A stretch of 64,000 nt of DNA from Corynebacterium sp. KPL1814. GTDB taxonomy: Bacteria > Actinomycetota > Actinomycetes > Mycobacteriales > Mycobacteriaceae. Below, in pieces: positions 47,200 to 56,203 of the stretch. Each line of letters opens with the position of its first letter. Position 1 is the stretch's first letter. The notes under the pieces were generated by a model. The model ran no database searches and was not told where the DNA came from. It worked only from the letters and a program-made list of their open reading frames with translations. Location of the stretch: NCBI RefSeq assembly GCF_000478175.1, contig NZ_KI515775.1, forward strand, positions 179,674 through 243,673, read 5' to 3'. The translations under genes were made by a program, and so were the position numbers.

Positions 47200-48045
47200 T
47201 TAAACGCATAAATGCCAGAGCCAATACGGCTGCGTGGCGGAAGTGGGAAGCTTTGGCTCGCGGCCTTTGAGCAGGTCACGGGTGGCTTTGATGAGGAGGA
47301 TGACTTGGTCAAGGTGGTGTGTGACGTCATCGGCAGTAAAGCGCAAAACCGTGTACCCGTGCGCGGTCGCGGCGTTCTGTTTGGAGCGGTCGGCCTGGAA
47401 CGCGATGCTGTGGCTGTGGTAGGTCCAGCCGTCGATTTCCACGATGAGCTTGCCCATCAATAGGTCGAACCGGTAGCCACACACCAGGGCGTTGTGAACA
47501 GGGAAAATGCCTTCTGCGCGCAGCGCGCGGCTGACTTTCCGCTCCGGCGGGCTATCCGCGCCGATGGCGGAGCGCCGAATCGTCTCCTTCAACGCGCGCG
47601 GTGTCCGGCCCATTCGTTTGCGGTCCCGGTCCAGCCGGCCGGGCCCCTTTTCACCGCGGTAAAACTCTTCCAGCAGCGGGCCACAGGCCCTAGCAATCTT
47701 GCGAGCAGCCCACAGAACCTGCACCACCGGCAGCCCTTTGACCAGGCTCGTTGCCTTGAGGCGAGAATGCGAAACCCGGAAATTCTTACCCCGCAGCGTG
47801 CGCGGGCCCTCCGCCTCCAGCGGAAACGTCAGCGGCCGGTCGAGGTGAATTTCTTGCGCGGTCTTCCCCGTAAAATGAATGCGGCTCAGCCCATGCACCA
47901 GCGCCTTCGCCACCGCCAGCGGGGACCACTCGTCGGTATAAATCCCCCGGTGCACGCGGAATAGCTTCCCCGCGCGCACCCGTCGCCGAATCGTGTCCTT
48001 GCCTAGCCCCTGCTCGCGCAACTGCGCAGTCGTCCATGCCCCCAT
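47200..48045 (-). CDS. AbiEi-like winged-helix protein with DUF559 endonuclease-like domain
   Basis: 281 residues. The N-terminus (MGAWTTAQLREQGLGKDTIR, then GKLFRVHRGIYTDE) resembles the AbiEi antitoxin/winged-helix start. The C-terminal 90 residues, with VCGYRFDLLMGKLIVEIDG, QNAATAHGYTVLRFTADDV, match DUF559, a Vsr-like restriction-endonuclease fold: the D of FDLL and the E of VEIDG are the expected catalytic acids. Actinobacterial proteins of this kind are frequent in variable regions. Defence or abortive infection is possible, but no toxin partner is adjacent. Confidence 0.78.
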   Translation of the reverse strand: MGAWTTAQLREQGLGKDTIRRRVRAGKLFRVHRGIYTDEWSPLAVAKALVHGLSRIHFTGKTAQEIHLDRPLTFPLEAEGPRTLRGKNFRVSHSRLKATSLVKGLPVVQVLWAARKIARACGPLLEEFYRGEKGPGRLDRDRKRMGRTPRALKETIRRSAIGADSPPERKVSRALRAEGIFPVHNALVCGYRFDLLMGKLIVEIDGWTYHSHSIAFQADRSKQNAATAHGYTVLRFTADDVTHHLDQVILLIKATRDLLKGREPKLPTSATQPYWLWHLCV

Positions 48046-48171
48046 GGCTTCAACCTAAAGAAGCGGCAGCCTCCCCGTCCATACGGATTTCGCTAGCCTG
48101 TGGATAACCGTCCCATTTTGCGTTCCCGCGCGCTATTCTCGCCGCTGCCCTGTGGATAACTCCCTCCATGC

Positions 48172-48393
48172 CACCCTTCGCGCTCACCGGCGGCCACTTG
48201 GGTGCGCTGGAGCGTCCCCTGGTGAGCGCGAAAGGCGAGTGTGGTCCCAGCCCGCCCTTTGTGCTCACGCCCACGCTTTCCGATGCCCATTTCCTCCTCC
48301 CCGTGATCGCGAGGGGCGGCCCCACACCCGTCGCGCTCACCGGGAGGTGAAAACGCCGTACCCCGCCCAGCGCTGGTGAGCGCGAAGGGCGGG
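48172..48393. repeat. Palindromic repeat cluster C (three elements)
   Basis: The 390-base gap between the DUF559 gene and a permease holds three inverted-pair elements: 48172-48237, 48251-48319 and 48326-48393 (66-69 bp). Arms follow CCCTTCGCGCTCACCG and complement; the second element has GTGATCGCGA in its right arm. Two short direct repeats (CTGTGGATAAC at 48099 and 48150) lie just before it. No gene is supported. Confidence 0.83.
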
Positions 48394-48435
48394 GTAATGG
48401 GGCGTGAGGGCAGTGATGGTGGGCTGGAGGCAAAG

Positions 48436-49821
48436 CTAGGTCAGAGGGAGCGTGGAGGTCGGGTCGATGCCGCGAGCTTTGGAATTGAGCACGCCCGCGA
48501 CGGCGAGCACCGCGAACATGGCGGCGGCGGATAGGAGCTGGGTGCGGGCGGTGGCATCGGTAAGCATGAGCACCGCGATGGCCGCGAAGAGGGCGAGGGC
48601 GAACCAGGTGAGGTAGGGAAATGCCCACATGCGGATGGGGAGGGGATGCAGGGCCTCGAGTTGGCGGCGCAGGCGCAGCTGACTGACGGCGATGAAGACC
48701 CACACGATGAGCAGGGAGGCGCCGGCGGCGTTGAGCATGAAGGTGAGCAACCAACCAGTATCGGCGTAGTTGAGGACGACCATGAGGGCGGAGAGCACCA
48801 CGGACAGGGCGATGGCGGTGGTGGGCACGCCCTCGGTGTTGGTGGCGGCGAAGATGCGTGGGGCCTCGCCGCGGGAGGCGAGCGAGTGCATCATGCGGGA
48901 TGAGGCGAAGATTTGGGCGTTGAAGGCGGATAGCAGCGCGAGGACGATGATGACCTCCATGATGCCGGCGGCACCGGGGATGCCGGCCCGGTCGAGGACC
49001 ATGGTAAACGGCGATTCGGCAGCGGTGGAAGCCGCGTCCAGGCTCGAATAGGGAAGCAGGAACGTGATGACGAGGACAGAGCCCAGGTAGAACACGGAGA
49101 TGCGCAGGATAGTGGAACGCACGGCGTTGACCAGGGATTTTTCGGGATCCTCGGATTCGGCGGAGGCGATGGCGACGACCTCGATGCCGCCGAAAGCGAA
49201 GGCTACGGCGAGCAGGCCGGCGGCGACGCCGCCGAGGCCGTTGGGCATGAAGCCATCGGCAAGGAAGACGGATGTGCCCACGAAGGTGTGGCCAGGCAGG
49301 AGGCCGAAGATGAGGAGGACGCCGATGATGAGGAAGGCGATGATGACGACGACCTTGATGAGCGCGAACCAGTACTCAAATTCGCCGAAGGTGCGCACGC
49401 GCAGCAGATTGACGAGGCCGAAGACGGCGACGCAGATGGCGGCGGGTATCCAGGGCGGCACGTCGAACCACGAACCGATGAAACCTGCAGCCCCGGTGAT
49501 TTCGGCGCCGAGGACGGCGACGGTGGCGCACCAGTAAATCCACCCTTGGGTAAAGCCTGCCCAGCGGCCGATGCCGTGTTCGGCGTATTCGGAAAAGGAG
49601 CCGGAGGCGGGGATGACGGTTCCCATTTCCCCGAGCATTTGCATCACGAGGATGGCGAGGAAGCCGGCGATCGCGTAGGCGATGATTACGGCTGGGCCGG
49701 CGGCGGAGATGCCAACGCCCGTGCCAAGGAAGAGACCGGCGCCGATGGTGGAGCCGAGCCCCATCATGGTCAGGTGGCGGACCTTCAGGCCAGAACCAAG
49801 GGTAGAAGAGTTATCAGACAC
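48436..49821 (-). CDS. Amino acid permease, APC superfamily (AAT group), copy 1
   Basis: 461 residues from GTG 49821 (ORF can extend upstream to 49917). Twelve membrane helices. The N-terminal [20 protein letters not shown] is the usual TM1 motif for amino acid/H+ symporters of the AAT group (AroP, ProY, AnsP). GGIEVVAIASAESEDP marks TM6 and its loop. Specificity is not predictable. The GTG is chosen because the protein then aligns with the second permease at 50858; GGAG is only four bases away, so the start is uncertain. It follows dapD on the same strand. Confidence 0.85.
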   Translation of the reverse strand: MSDNSSTLGSGLKVRHLTMMGLGSTIGAGLFLGTGVGISAAGPAVIIAYAIAGFLAILVMQMLGEMGTVIPASGSFSEYAEHGIGRWAGFTQGWIYWCATVAVLGAEITGAAGFIGSWFDVPPWIPAAICVAVFGLVNLLRVRTFGEFEYWFALIKVVVIIAFLIIGVLLIFGLLPGHTFVGTSVFLADGFMPNGLGGVAAGLLAVAFAFGGIEVVAIASAESEDPEKSLVNAVRSTILRISVFYLGSVLVITFLLPYSSLDAASTAAESPFTMVLDRAGIPGAAGIMEVIIVLALLSAFNAQIFASSRMMHSLASRGEAPRIFAATNTEGVPTTAIALSVVLSALMVVLNYADTGWLLTFMLNAAGASLLIVWVFIAVSQLRLRRQLEALHPLPIRMWAFPYLTWFALALFAAIAVLMLTDATARTQLLSAAAMFAVLAVAGVLNSKARGIDPTSTLPLT

Positions 49822-49868
49822 TTCTCCATGGTATTTCTCGGCCGCGGGGCGCCGGAATTGAGGTGGCG

Positions 49869-50840
49869 TTAATTCTTGTGGAGGTCCTCGTTTAGCGCGA
49901 CAGCCTCGGCATTCCACTCCACGGCCTCGACGGCACCGGAGACGGAATTGCGGCGCAGCAGCAGGCCGGAGGCGCCGGAGAGTTGGGAGCCCTTGACGGC
50001 TTCGCCATTGCCGACGCCCAGGGCCTCAGCCACCTTGCCAAAGACGGCGACCTTGGTGCCGGCGGTGACGTAGAGGCCGGCTTCGACAACGGCGTCATCG
50101 CCAAGCGAAATGCCAATGCCCGAGTTAGCGCCCAGCAGGCAGCGCTCGCCGATGGAAATAACTTCCTTGCCGCCGCCGGACAGGGTGCCCATGATGGAGG
50201 CGCCGCCGCCGATATCGGAGCCATCGCCTACGACGACGCCCGCGGAAATGCGGCCTTCCACCATGGAAGCGCCCAGGGTGCCGGCGTTGAAGTTGACGAA
50301 GCCCTCGTGCATGACCGTGGTGCCCTCTGCCAGGTGAGCACCCAAGCGGACGCGGTCGGCGTCACCGATACGCACTCCGGACGGAACAACGTAGTCCACC
50401 ATGCGGGGGAACTTGTCCACGGAGTAGACCACGACGGGGCCACGGGAGGCGAGGCGGCCGCGCACCATCTGGAAATCGGAGACGGCGCAGGGGCCGTAGT
50501 TGGTCCAGACCACGTTGTTGAGGTGGCGGAAGATGCCGTCCATGTTGAGGCCGTGCGGTTTTACCTCGCGGTGGGAGAGCAGGTGGAGGCGCAGGTAGGC
50601 GTCGTAGGTATCAGTAGGGGCCTCGTCGAGGTCAGCGATGGTGGTCTCCACCGCCACGCGGGCCACGCCGCGCTCATCATCGGGCCCGACGAGGGCGGAG
50701 AACTGCTGCGGAGTCTCTTCCAAGCGCGTCGTGCCGGTGGTCTCTACTGGCTTATCGGTATGAACTGCTGGGAACCATACGTCCAAGACGGTGCCGTCGT
50801 GGGTAATGGTTGCCAGGCCACGTGCGGATGCAGAAGTCAT
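49869..50840 (-). CDS. dapD: Tetrahydrodipicolinate N-succinyltransferase
   Basis: 323 residues, the actinobacterial DapD length. A left-handed beta-helix is indicated by hexapeptide repeats ([48 protein letters not shown]). It succinylates tetrahydrodipicolinate with succinyl-CoA, committing carbon to the succinylase branch of lysine and cell-wall DAP synthesis. ATG 50840 lies seven bases after TAAGCT, an extended -10 (TGCTAAGCT), so it is probably leaderless. It is flanked by two permeases, both on the same strand. Confidence 0.95.
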   Translation of the reverse strand: MTSASARGLATITHDGTVLDVWFPAVHTDKPVETTGTTRLEETPQQFSALVGPDDERGVARVAVETTIADLDEAPTDTYDAYLRLHLLSHREVKPHGLNMDGIFRHLNNVVWTNYGPCAVSDFQMVRGRLASRGPVVVYSVDKFPRMVDYVVPSGVRIGDADRVRLGAHLAEGTTVMHEGFVNFNAGTLGASMVEGRISAGVVVGDGSDIGGGASIMGTLSGGGKEVISIGERCLLGANSGIGISLGDDAVVEAGLYVTAGTKVAVFGKVAEALGVGNGEAVKGSQLSGASGLLLRRNSVSGAVEAVEWNAEAVALNEDLHKN

Positions 50841-50857
50841 GGTGGCTAGCTTAGCAA

Positions 50858-52216
50858 TTACTGCCGTACTTGTTCGCGCTTGCCCGCGGGAACCACGAAG
50901 GACAAGGCGACGAGCGCGGCAAAGAGGATGATGACGGCGATGACTTGGTTGCGGGCGGAGGGGTCAAAGAGCATGAAGATGGTCAGCGCGGCCAGCGCGG
51001 TGGCGGTAGCCCACGGCAACCAGGGGTATCCGGGCACGCGGATGTCCGTGAGCTCGCCGTTCGCCTTCAACTGCGGGTGCAGCTTGAGGAAGGAGGCGAC
51101 GATGAAGGCCCAGACCACTAACAGGCAGCCGCCGACGGCGTTGAAGAGGAAGGCCAGCAGTCCTGGCGGGTTCCAGAACTGGAGTCCCACCGAGGCGAAG
51201 GCGAAGATCATAGACAAGATGACCGCATTGATGGGGGAGCCGGAGTGGTTGGTCTTGAGGAAGAACTTGGGCGCGCAGTGGTCTTTGGCCATGTCGAAGA
51301 CCAGGCGCGAGGTGGCATAAATCTGCGCGTTGAAGGCGGATAGGAGGGCCAGCGCGATGATGGCCTCCATGAAGCCGGCGGCGAATGGAATCTTGGCAGC
51401 CTCGAGCACCAAGGTAAACGGCGAATCGGCGGCGGCATCGGCGTCTTGGATCTGGCTAAACGGCAGGGCCATGGTGATGACCACGATGGAGCCGATGTAG
51501 AAGATCATGATGCGCACGATGATGGCGCGCACTGCGGTAGCCACGTTGCGGGCGGGATCCTCGGACTCGGCGGCGGCGATGGTCACCAGCTCGATTCCGC
51601 CAAAGGCGAACGCCACGGCGAGCAGGCCCGCGGCGAAGCCGGGCATGCCATTGGGTAGGAAGTTATCGGTGAAGTTGGTGCCAGCGCGGGAGAGATCCAT
51701 GCCGGGCAGGACGCCGAGTGCCATGAGGATGCCGATGACGAGGAAGGCGATGATGACGGCGACCTTGATGATGGCGAACCAGAACTCGAATTCACCAAAA
51801 CCGCGCACGGCGGCGAAATTCACTATGGCGAAGAAGGCCACCGCGATGAGCGCGGGAATCCACGGGGCGATATCGAACCAACTGCCGATGATCGCGGCGG
51901 CGCCGGTGATTTCTGCGCCCATGACCATGATGAGCATGAACCAGTAGATCCAGCCCATGGTAAAGCGTGCCCAGTGGCCGAAGGCCTGGCCGGCGTAGGT
52001 GGAAAAGGAACCCAGGGAGGGACGCGCCGCGGCGATTTCCCCGAGCATCCACATGATGAGCGCGATGAGGACGCCGGCGACGGCATAAGAGATGAGCACC
52101 GAGGTGCCGGAGATTTGGATTCCCAATCCGACGCCCAAGAAGAGACCGGCACCCACCGCGGAGCCCAGGCCCATCATGGTGAGGTGTCGCGATTTCAATT
52201 GTGTGGCTTCGGCCAT
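50858..52216 (-). CDS. Amino acid permease, APC superfamily, copy 2 (position of aroP)
   Basis: 452 residues from ATG 52216 (AAGGTGG six bases upstream; a longer ORF to 52630 lies antisense to dapE). Twelve helices with TM1 [20 protein letters not shown] and [19 protein letters not shown]. In C. glutamicum the permease next to dapE is aroP, an aromatic amino acid carrier, so the same role is plausible here, but sequence does not prove it. Strongly similar to copy 1 at 48436 along its length, probably an old duplication. Divergent from dapE. Confidence 0.85.
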   Translation of the reverse strand: MAEATQLKSRHLTMMGLGSAVGAGLFLGVGLGIQISGTSVLISYAVAGVLIALIMWMLGEIAAARPSLGSFSTYAGQAFGHWARFTMGWIYWFMLIMVMGAEITGAAAIIGSWFDIAPWIPALIAVAFFAIVNFAAVRGFGEFEFWFAIIKVAVIIAFLVIGILMALGVLPGMDLSRAGTNFTDNFLPNGMPGFAAGLLAVAFAFGGIELVTIAAAESEDPARNVATAVRAIIVRIMIFYIGSIVVITMALPFSQIQDADAAADSPFTLVLEAAKIPFAAGFMEAIIALALLSAFNAQIYATSRLVFDMAKDHCAPKFFLKTNHSGSPINAVILSMIFAFASVGLQFWNPPGLLAFLFNAVGGCLLVVWAFIVASFLKLHPQLKANGELTDIRVPGYPWLPWATATALAALTIFMLFDPSARNQVIAVIILFAALVALSFVVPAGKREQVRQ

Positions 52217-52290
52217 AATTACCACCTTGTGAGAGGTTATTTTTTGCAGTGAAGTGAACATTACACAATGCAACGGACCCAGTGGGGCGC

Positions 52291-52296
52291 TACCAT
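52291..52296 (+). promoter_or_regulatory. -10 box (TACCAT) of leaderless dapE
   Basis: TACCAT ends eight bases before GTG 52305, and no ribosome-binding site lies between. Confidence 0.5.
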
Positions 52297-52304
52297 GGCG
52301 GCTT

Positions 52305-53393
52305 GTGACTTTAGATCTATATGCCGACCCCATTGAAGTGACCAAGGCGCTCGTCGATATCCCAAGCCCCTCCCACCACGAGGAGGCCATCGCGGATGCG
52401 GTGGAAGAAGCCCTGCGTGGTCTAGATGTGGAGGTTGCCCGCTTTGGCAATACCGTGTGCGCGCGCACGAACCGCGGGATGGATTCCCGCGTGGTTCTTG
52501 CAGGCCACATCGATACCGTTCCATTGGCAGATAACGTACCGCATCGCATGGACACCGCCGAAGATGGTGCCGAGATCATGTTCGGCTGCGGCACCGTGGA
52601 CATGAAATCCGGCATGGCCGTGTACCTCAACGCCTTTGCTCACCTGCATGAATCGGAAGAGCTCCAGCATGACCTGACCGTCATCGCCTATGAGGGCGAA
52701 GAGGTATCCACTGAATTTAATGGGCTGGGCCACTTGCAAAAGGATCATCCCGAGTGGTTGCAGGGCGATTTTGCGCTCCTCGGCGAGCCCTCCGGCGCTA
52801 TGGTCGAGGCCGGCTGCCAGGGTACGATTCGCCTGCGCGTGACGGCGCATGGCACCCGCGCGCACTCGGCCCGCGCCTGGCTGGGCTCCAACGCCGCGCA
52901 CAAGCTCGCCCCCGTCATGACGCGCATTGCGGACTACGAGCCGCGCGAGGTCACCATCGATGGCTGCACCTACCGCGAGGGCCTGAACATCGTCCACTTG
53001 GAGGCTGGCGTAGCCACCAATACCTTGCCGGACGAGGCCTGGATGTTCGTCAACTTCCGCTTCGCCCCAGATCGCAGCACGGAGGAGGCATTGGAGTACA
53101 TGAAGGGGGTCATCGGCAAGCATGAGGACGTCACCATAGAGATCGACGACACCGCTGGTGCCGCCCTGCCTGGCTTGGGACAGCCTGCGGCACGTGCGCT
53201 TGTCGATGCCGTCGGTGGTAACGTCCGCGCCAAGTTCGGCTGGACCGATGTCTCGCGCTTTGCTGAGATGGGCATTCCGGCCGTGAATTTCGGTGCCGGT
53301 GACCCGGGCTTTGCGCATAAGAAGGACGAGCAGGTGCCCACGGCGCAAATCTCTGAAGTTTCCACCGCACTGCTTAATTACTTGAAGGGATAA
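52305..53393 (+). CDS. dapE: Succinyl-diaminopimelate desuccinylase
   Basis: 362 residues from GTG 52305. DapE is a di-zinc M20 peptidase-family enzyme removing succinate from N-succinyl-LL-DAP. The metal-site motifs are AGHIDTVP (about 63-70), GTVDMKSGMAVYLN and AYEGEEVSTEFNGLGHL, with the dimerisation/lid domain between 180 and 290. ORF extends to 52254, but that part lies on the promoter. With dapC and dapD this completes three of the four succinylase-branch steps within the window. Confidence 0.95.
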   Translation: MTLDLYADPIEVTKALVDIPSPSHHEEAIADAVEEALRGLDVEVARFGNTVCARTNRGMDSRVVLAGHIDTVPLADNVPHRMDTAEDGAEIMFGCGTVDMKSGMAVYLNAFAHLHESEELQHDLTVIAYEGEEVSTEFNGLGHLQKDHPEWLQGDFALLGEPSGAMVEAGCQGTIRLRVTAHGTRAHSARAWLGSNAAHKLAPVMTRIADYEPREVTIDGCTYREGLNIVHLEAGVATNTLPDEAWMFVNFRFAPDRSTEEALEYMKGVIGKHEDVTIEIDDTAGAALPGLGQPAARALVDAVGGNVRAKFGWTDVSRFAEMGIPAVNFGAGDPGFAHKKDEQVPTAQISEVSTALLNYLKG

Positions 53394-53395
53394 AA

Positions 53396-54160
53396 ATGAC
53401 CCCTGACCACATGCGTACCCTGCGCGGCCCGCTCTTGCTGCGTAGCGAGGGAGAACAAGGCTCCACCTTTGACCAGCGCCTGCTGGAATCCGGCGCGGAC
53501 CACGAATGGCAGCATGCCGATCCGTGGCGCGTGCTGCGCATCCAAGGCGAATTCGTGGCCGGCTTCGATGCGCTGGCCAAGCTGCCTAAGGCCGTAACGG
53601 TCTTTGGTTCCGCGCGCACCAAGCCTGAGGATGCGAGCTATCAGATGGCCGAAGAACTCGGCCGCAAGCTTGCCGAATGCGCCTACGCCGTCATTACCGG
53701 CGGCGGTCCCGGCATCATGGAGGCGGCGAATAAGGGCGCGCACGAGGGCGATGGCCTCTCTGTGGGACTCGGCATCGAATTGCCGCACGAGCAGGGCCTC
53801 AATGAGTACGTGGACTTGGGCCTGAACTTCCGCTACTTCTTTGCCCGCAAGACCATGTTCTTGAAGTACTCCCAGGCCTTCGTCTGCCTGCCCGGAGGCA
53901 TGGGCACCATGGATGAGTTCTTCGAGGTCCTCTGCATGGTCCAGACCGGCAAGGTCACTAATTATCCCATCGTGCTCATGGGTACCGAATACTGGTCTGG
54001 CCTGCTGGAATGGATAAAAAATACCCTCGCCGCCGGTGGCTATATCAACGAAGACGACCAAGAGCTTTTCCTGCTTACCGATGACCCCGATGAGGCCGTC
54101 GCCCACATCATCGAGCGTCACAAGGTCATGAGCGATAAGCGCATTAGGGAGCCGCGTTGA
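53396..54160 (+). CDS. LOG family protein (TIGR00730)
   Basis: 254 residues. The Rossmann motifs GGGPGIMEAANKGA and PGGMGTMDEFFE are the LOG family signature, cytokinin riboside 5'-monophosphate phosphoribohydrolases that split nucleotide-like substrates to free base plus ribose phosphate. The bacterial substrate is uncertain. It starts two bases after the dapE stop. The order LOG - folP2 - gpgS continues as in Mycobacterium (Rv1205-Rv1208 region). The stop overlaps the next TTG start. Confidence 0.9.
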   Translation: MTPDHMRTLRGPLLLRSEGEQGSTFDQRLLESGADHEWQHADPWRVLRIQGEFVAGFDALAKLPKAVTVFGSARTKPEDASYQMAEELGRKLAECAYAVITGGGPGIMEAANKGAHEGDGLSVGLGIELPHEQGLNEYVDLGLNFRYFFARKTMFLKYSQAFVCLPGGMGTMDEFFEVLCMVQTGKVTNYPIVLMGTEYWSGLLEWIKNTLAAGGYINEDDQELFLLTDDPDEAVAHIIERHKVMSDKRIREPR

Positions 54161-54987
54161 GCCTCGCGCGCGTGATGGCAATAGTCAATCGCACTCCAGA
54201 TTCCTTTTATGACAAGGGGGCCACCTTTGACATGGACCCCGCCCTCAAGCGCTGTGATGAAGCCATTGCGGCGGGGGCCTCCATCATCGATATCGGCGGG
54301 GTCAAGGCCGGGCCGGGCGAAGAGGTCGATAGCGCGGAAGAAATTGATCGCGTCGTGCCCACCATCGCCCGCGTGCACCAGCGCCACCCGGAGGTACTTA
54401 TTTCCGTAGACACCTGGCGCAGTGAGGTCGCCGAGGCAGCGATCGCTGCCGGGGCAGGGCTGGTCAATGACACCTGGGCCGGCTGGGACCCGCAGCTTAT
54501 CGAGGTCGCCGGCCACCACCGCGTGGGCTACGTGTGCTCGCATACCGGCGGGATTACCCCGCGCACCCGCCCGCACCGCGTGCACTTTGATGATGTTGTC
54601 GCCGACGTTATTGCTGAGACTACTGCCCTGGCGGAAAAGGCCGCAGGGCTCGGCTGCCCGGAAGAGCTCACCTTCATCGATCCCACGCACGACTTTGGCA
54701 AAAACACCTATCACGGCCTAGAACTCCTGCGGCGCATCGACGAGATCGTCGATACCGGCTGGCCCGTACTCATGGCGCTATCCAATAAGGACTTCGTGGG
54801 CGAGACCCTCGCGCGCGGGGTGGGAGACCGCGTCGCCGGAACGCTCGCTGCCACCGCCTGGGCCGCAGCCCACGGGGTGGCCGCCTTCCGCGTCCACGAG
54901 GTCGCCGAGACCGTCGACGTCATCCGTATGATCGCCGCCATCCAGGGCACGGCCGCGCCCCTTGATACCACGCGCGGGCTCGCATGA
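54157..54987 (+). CDS. folP2: Dihydropteroate synthase homologue FolP2
   Basis: 276 residues, TTG start inside the LOG stop (TTGA). It has the TIM-barrel DHPS pattern: VMAIVNRTPDSFYDKG, GASIIDIGGVKAGPGEE and LISVDTWRSEVAEAA. True DHPS condenses pABA with a pterin diphosphate for folate. Actinobacteria carry this second paralogue next to gpgS, and the mycobacterial one has not been shown to act as DHPS. The name denotes position and family, not proven activity. The stop overlaps the gpgS ATG (ATGA). Confidence 0.88.
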   Translation: MSLARVMAIVNRTPDSFYDKGATFDMDPALKRCDEAIAAGASIIDIGGVKAGPGEEVDSAEEIDRVVPTIARVHQRHPEVLISVDTWRSEVAEAAIAAGAGLVNDTWAGWDPQLIEVAGHHRVGYVCSHTGGITPRTRPHRVHFDDVVADVIAETTALAEKAAGLGCPEELTFIDPTHDFGKNTYHGLELLRRIDEIVDTGWPVLMALSNKDFVGETLARGVGDRVAGTLAATAWAAAHGVAAFRVHEVAETVDVIRMIAAIQGTAAPLDTTRGLA

Positions 54988-55706
54988 GCGTTTCTGTCAT
55001 CATCCCGGCGCTCAACGAGGCTTCCACCGTGGCCGGCGTTATCCGCGCCTGCCTTGCCGATGACCCCCTCGAAGTGCTCGTCATCGATGCCGACTCCACC
55101 GACGAGACTGCCGCAGTCGCGCGCGCCGCTGGCGCCGATGTGCGCAACTGGCGCGATATCCTGCCCGAGCCACCGCGCCCCGGCAAGGGCGAGTCTCTGT
55201 GGCGCGGGGTCGCCGCCGCGCGCGGTGACGTCGTCGTCTTCATCGACGCCGACCTAGAATCCGCCGCGCCCGGCATGGTCACAGCACTCGCGGCGCCCTT
55301 TGAGGATCCCGGCGTGAATATGGTCAAGGCCCGCTATCGGCGCAGCCTCAACGGCCAACCCACCGGCGGCGGGCGCGTGACCGAATTGACCGCAAAGCCA
55401 CTCATCCGGCAGTTCTTCCCAGAGCTAGCCCACATTGACCAGCCCCTAGGCGGCGAATACGCTCTTCGCCGCTCGGCCGCGCTAGAGGTGCCCTTCGTGG
55501 AAGGCTATGGGGTGGAAGCGGGGCTGCTGGTGGACATCGGCAAGCGCGGCGGGCTGACAGAAGTCGACCTAGGCACCCGAGTCCACCGCAACCGGCCGCT
55601 TCATGAGCTGGCGCCAATGGCGGATATCGTGGCGCGTACGCTGCTCTCGCGCGCCGGGGTGAGTGCGCCGATTGCTCAGCGCCCGCCGCTGCTAGGTAGG
55701 ATTTAA
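54984..55706 (+). CDS. gpgS: Glucosyl-3-phosphoglycerate synthase
   Basis: 240 residues, a GT81 retaining glycosyltransferase. The nucleotide-sugar site shows IPALNEASTV (N-terminal), IDADSTDET, GKGESLWRG and the metal-binding DADLES, and the acceptor part LGGEYALRR and VEAGLLVDI. GpgS couples glucose from (U/A)DP-glucose to 3-phosphoglycerate. In mycobacteria the product leads to methylglucose lipopolysaccharide; in corynebacteria it is probably a compatible solute precursor. It is shorter than the mycobacterial protein (about 320 residues) at the N-terminus. Coupled to folP2. Confidence 0.9.
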   Translation: MSVSVIIPALNEASTVAGVIRACLADDPLEVLVIDADSTDETAAVARAAGADVRNWRDILPEPPRPGKGESLWRGVAAARGDVVVFIDADLESAAPGMVTALAAPFEDPGVNMVKARYRRSLNGQPTGGGRVTELTAKPLIRQFFPELAHIDQPLGGEYALRRSAALEVPFVEGYGVEAGLLVDIGKRGGLTEVDLGTRVHRNRPLHELAPMADIVARTLLSRAGVSAPIAQRPPLLGRI

Positions 55707-55709
55707 GCC

Positions 55710-56015
55710 ATGCTGTCCTGGATTGTGCTCATCGTGGTGCTCATTGCGTTCATTGTGATCGGAACGTGGGTGTGGGGTTCGATTTTTGGGCCCGGGACCG
55801 TGATGGACCCACCCGATGAGCCGCAGAAGGTGCTGGAAAATAACCGCGCCGCCGCAGCTCAGGGCCGTTTTGAGGACGTGCAATTCGAGGTCGTGCCGCG
55901 TGGGTACCGCCAAGATCAGGTTGATGATCTGCTCGCGCAACTGGAGCTGGAATTAGCGGCCGCGCGGAAAAGCGGGCAAAAAGGGACTAAGCTGGAAAGA
56001 AACGAAGAAAGTTAA
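55710..56015 (+). CDS. Small membrane protein with DivIVA-like segment (Rv1209-like)
   Basis: 101 residues. An N-terminal membrane helix (WIVLIVVLIAFIVIGTWVWG) is followed by a linker and VVPRGYRQDQVDDLLAQLEL, which matches the DivIVA/Wag31 N-terminal domain motif (GY...DVD.FL). The acidic tail is likely coiled coil. It occupies the same place as mycobacterial Rv1209 after gpgS. Being membrane-anchored with a DivIVA motif suggests a role at the cell pole or septum, but there is no direct evidence. Starts three bases after gpgS. Confidence 0.75.
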   Translation: MLSWIVLIVVLIAFIVIGTWVWGSIFGPGTVMDPPDEPQKVLENNRAAAAQGRFEDVQFEVVPRGYRQDQVDDLLAQLELELAAARKSGQKGTKLERNEES

Positions 56016-56026
56016 GGAGCCCAACT

Positions 56027-56194
56027 ATGGCAGCAATGAAGCCACGTACCACTGGCGGCGAAATGGAAGCGGTGGTGGAATCCCGCAAGATCGTCATGCG
56101 CATCCCATCCGACGGCGGCGGGCGCATCGTTATCGAGCTGAACAAAGAAGAGGCCGCGGAGCTCGGTTCTTTGTTGACCGAGGTTTCTAGCTAG
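56027..56194 (+). CDS. DUF3117 family small protein (Rv1211-like)
   Basis: A 55-residue gene: it starts MAAMKPRTTGGEMEAVVE, continues with SRKIVMRIPSDGGGRIVIEL and ends with TEVSS. This composition is DUF3117, a very conserved actinobacterial small protein of unknown function found after gpgS. AAGGAG lies seven bases before ATG 56027. It is 11 bases after the DivIVA-like gene, so probably in the same transcript. Confidence 0.88.
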   Translation: MAAMKPRTTGGEMEAVVESRKIVMRIPSDGGGRIVIELNKEEAAELGSLLTEVSS

Positions 56195-56203
56195 TCTGGA
56201 TAC

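Noticed and set aside
46084..48393. CRISPR array
   Set aside because: The repeats alternate in orientation as inverted pairs, arm sequences vary, the gaps between pairs are irregular (4-36 bases), and no cas genes are present.
48050..48754. 234-codon ORF across repeat cluster C and the permease end
   Set aside because: Low-complexity His/Arg/Pro-rich translation across palindromic repeats and antiparallel to nothing conserved; the permease frame is the coding one.
52217..52630. N-terminal extension of the second amino acid permease
   Set aside because: The extension lies antisense to dapE and the permease TM1 motif starts right after ATG 52216, which has AAGGTGG upstream.
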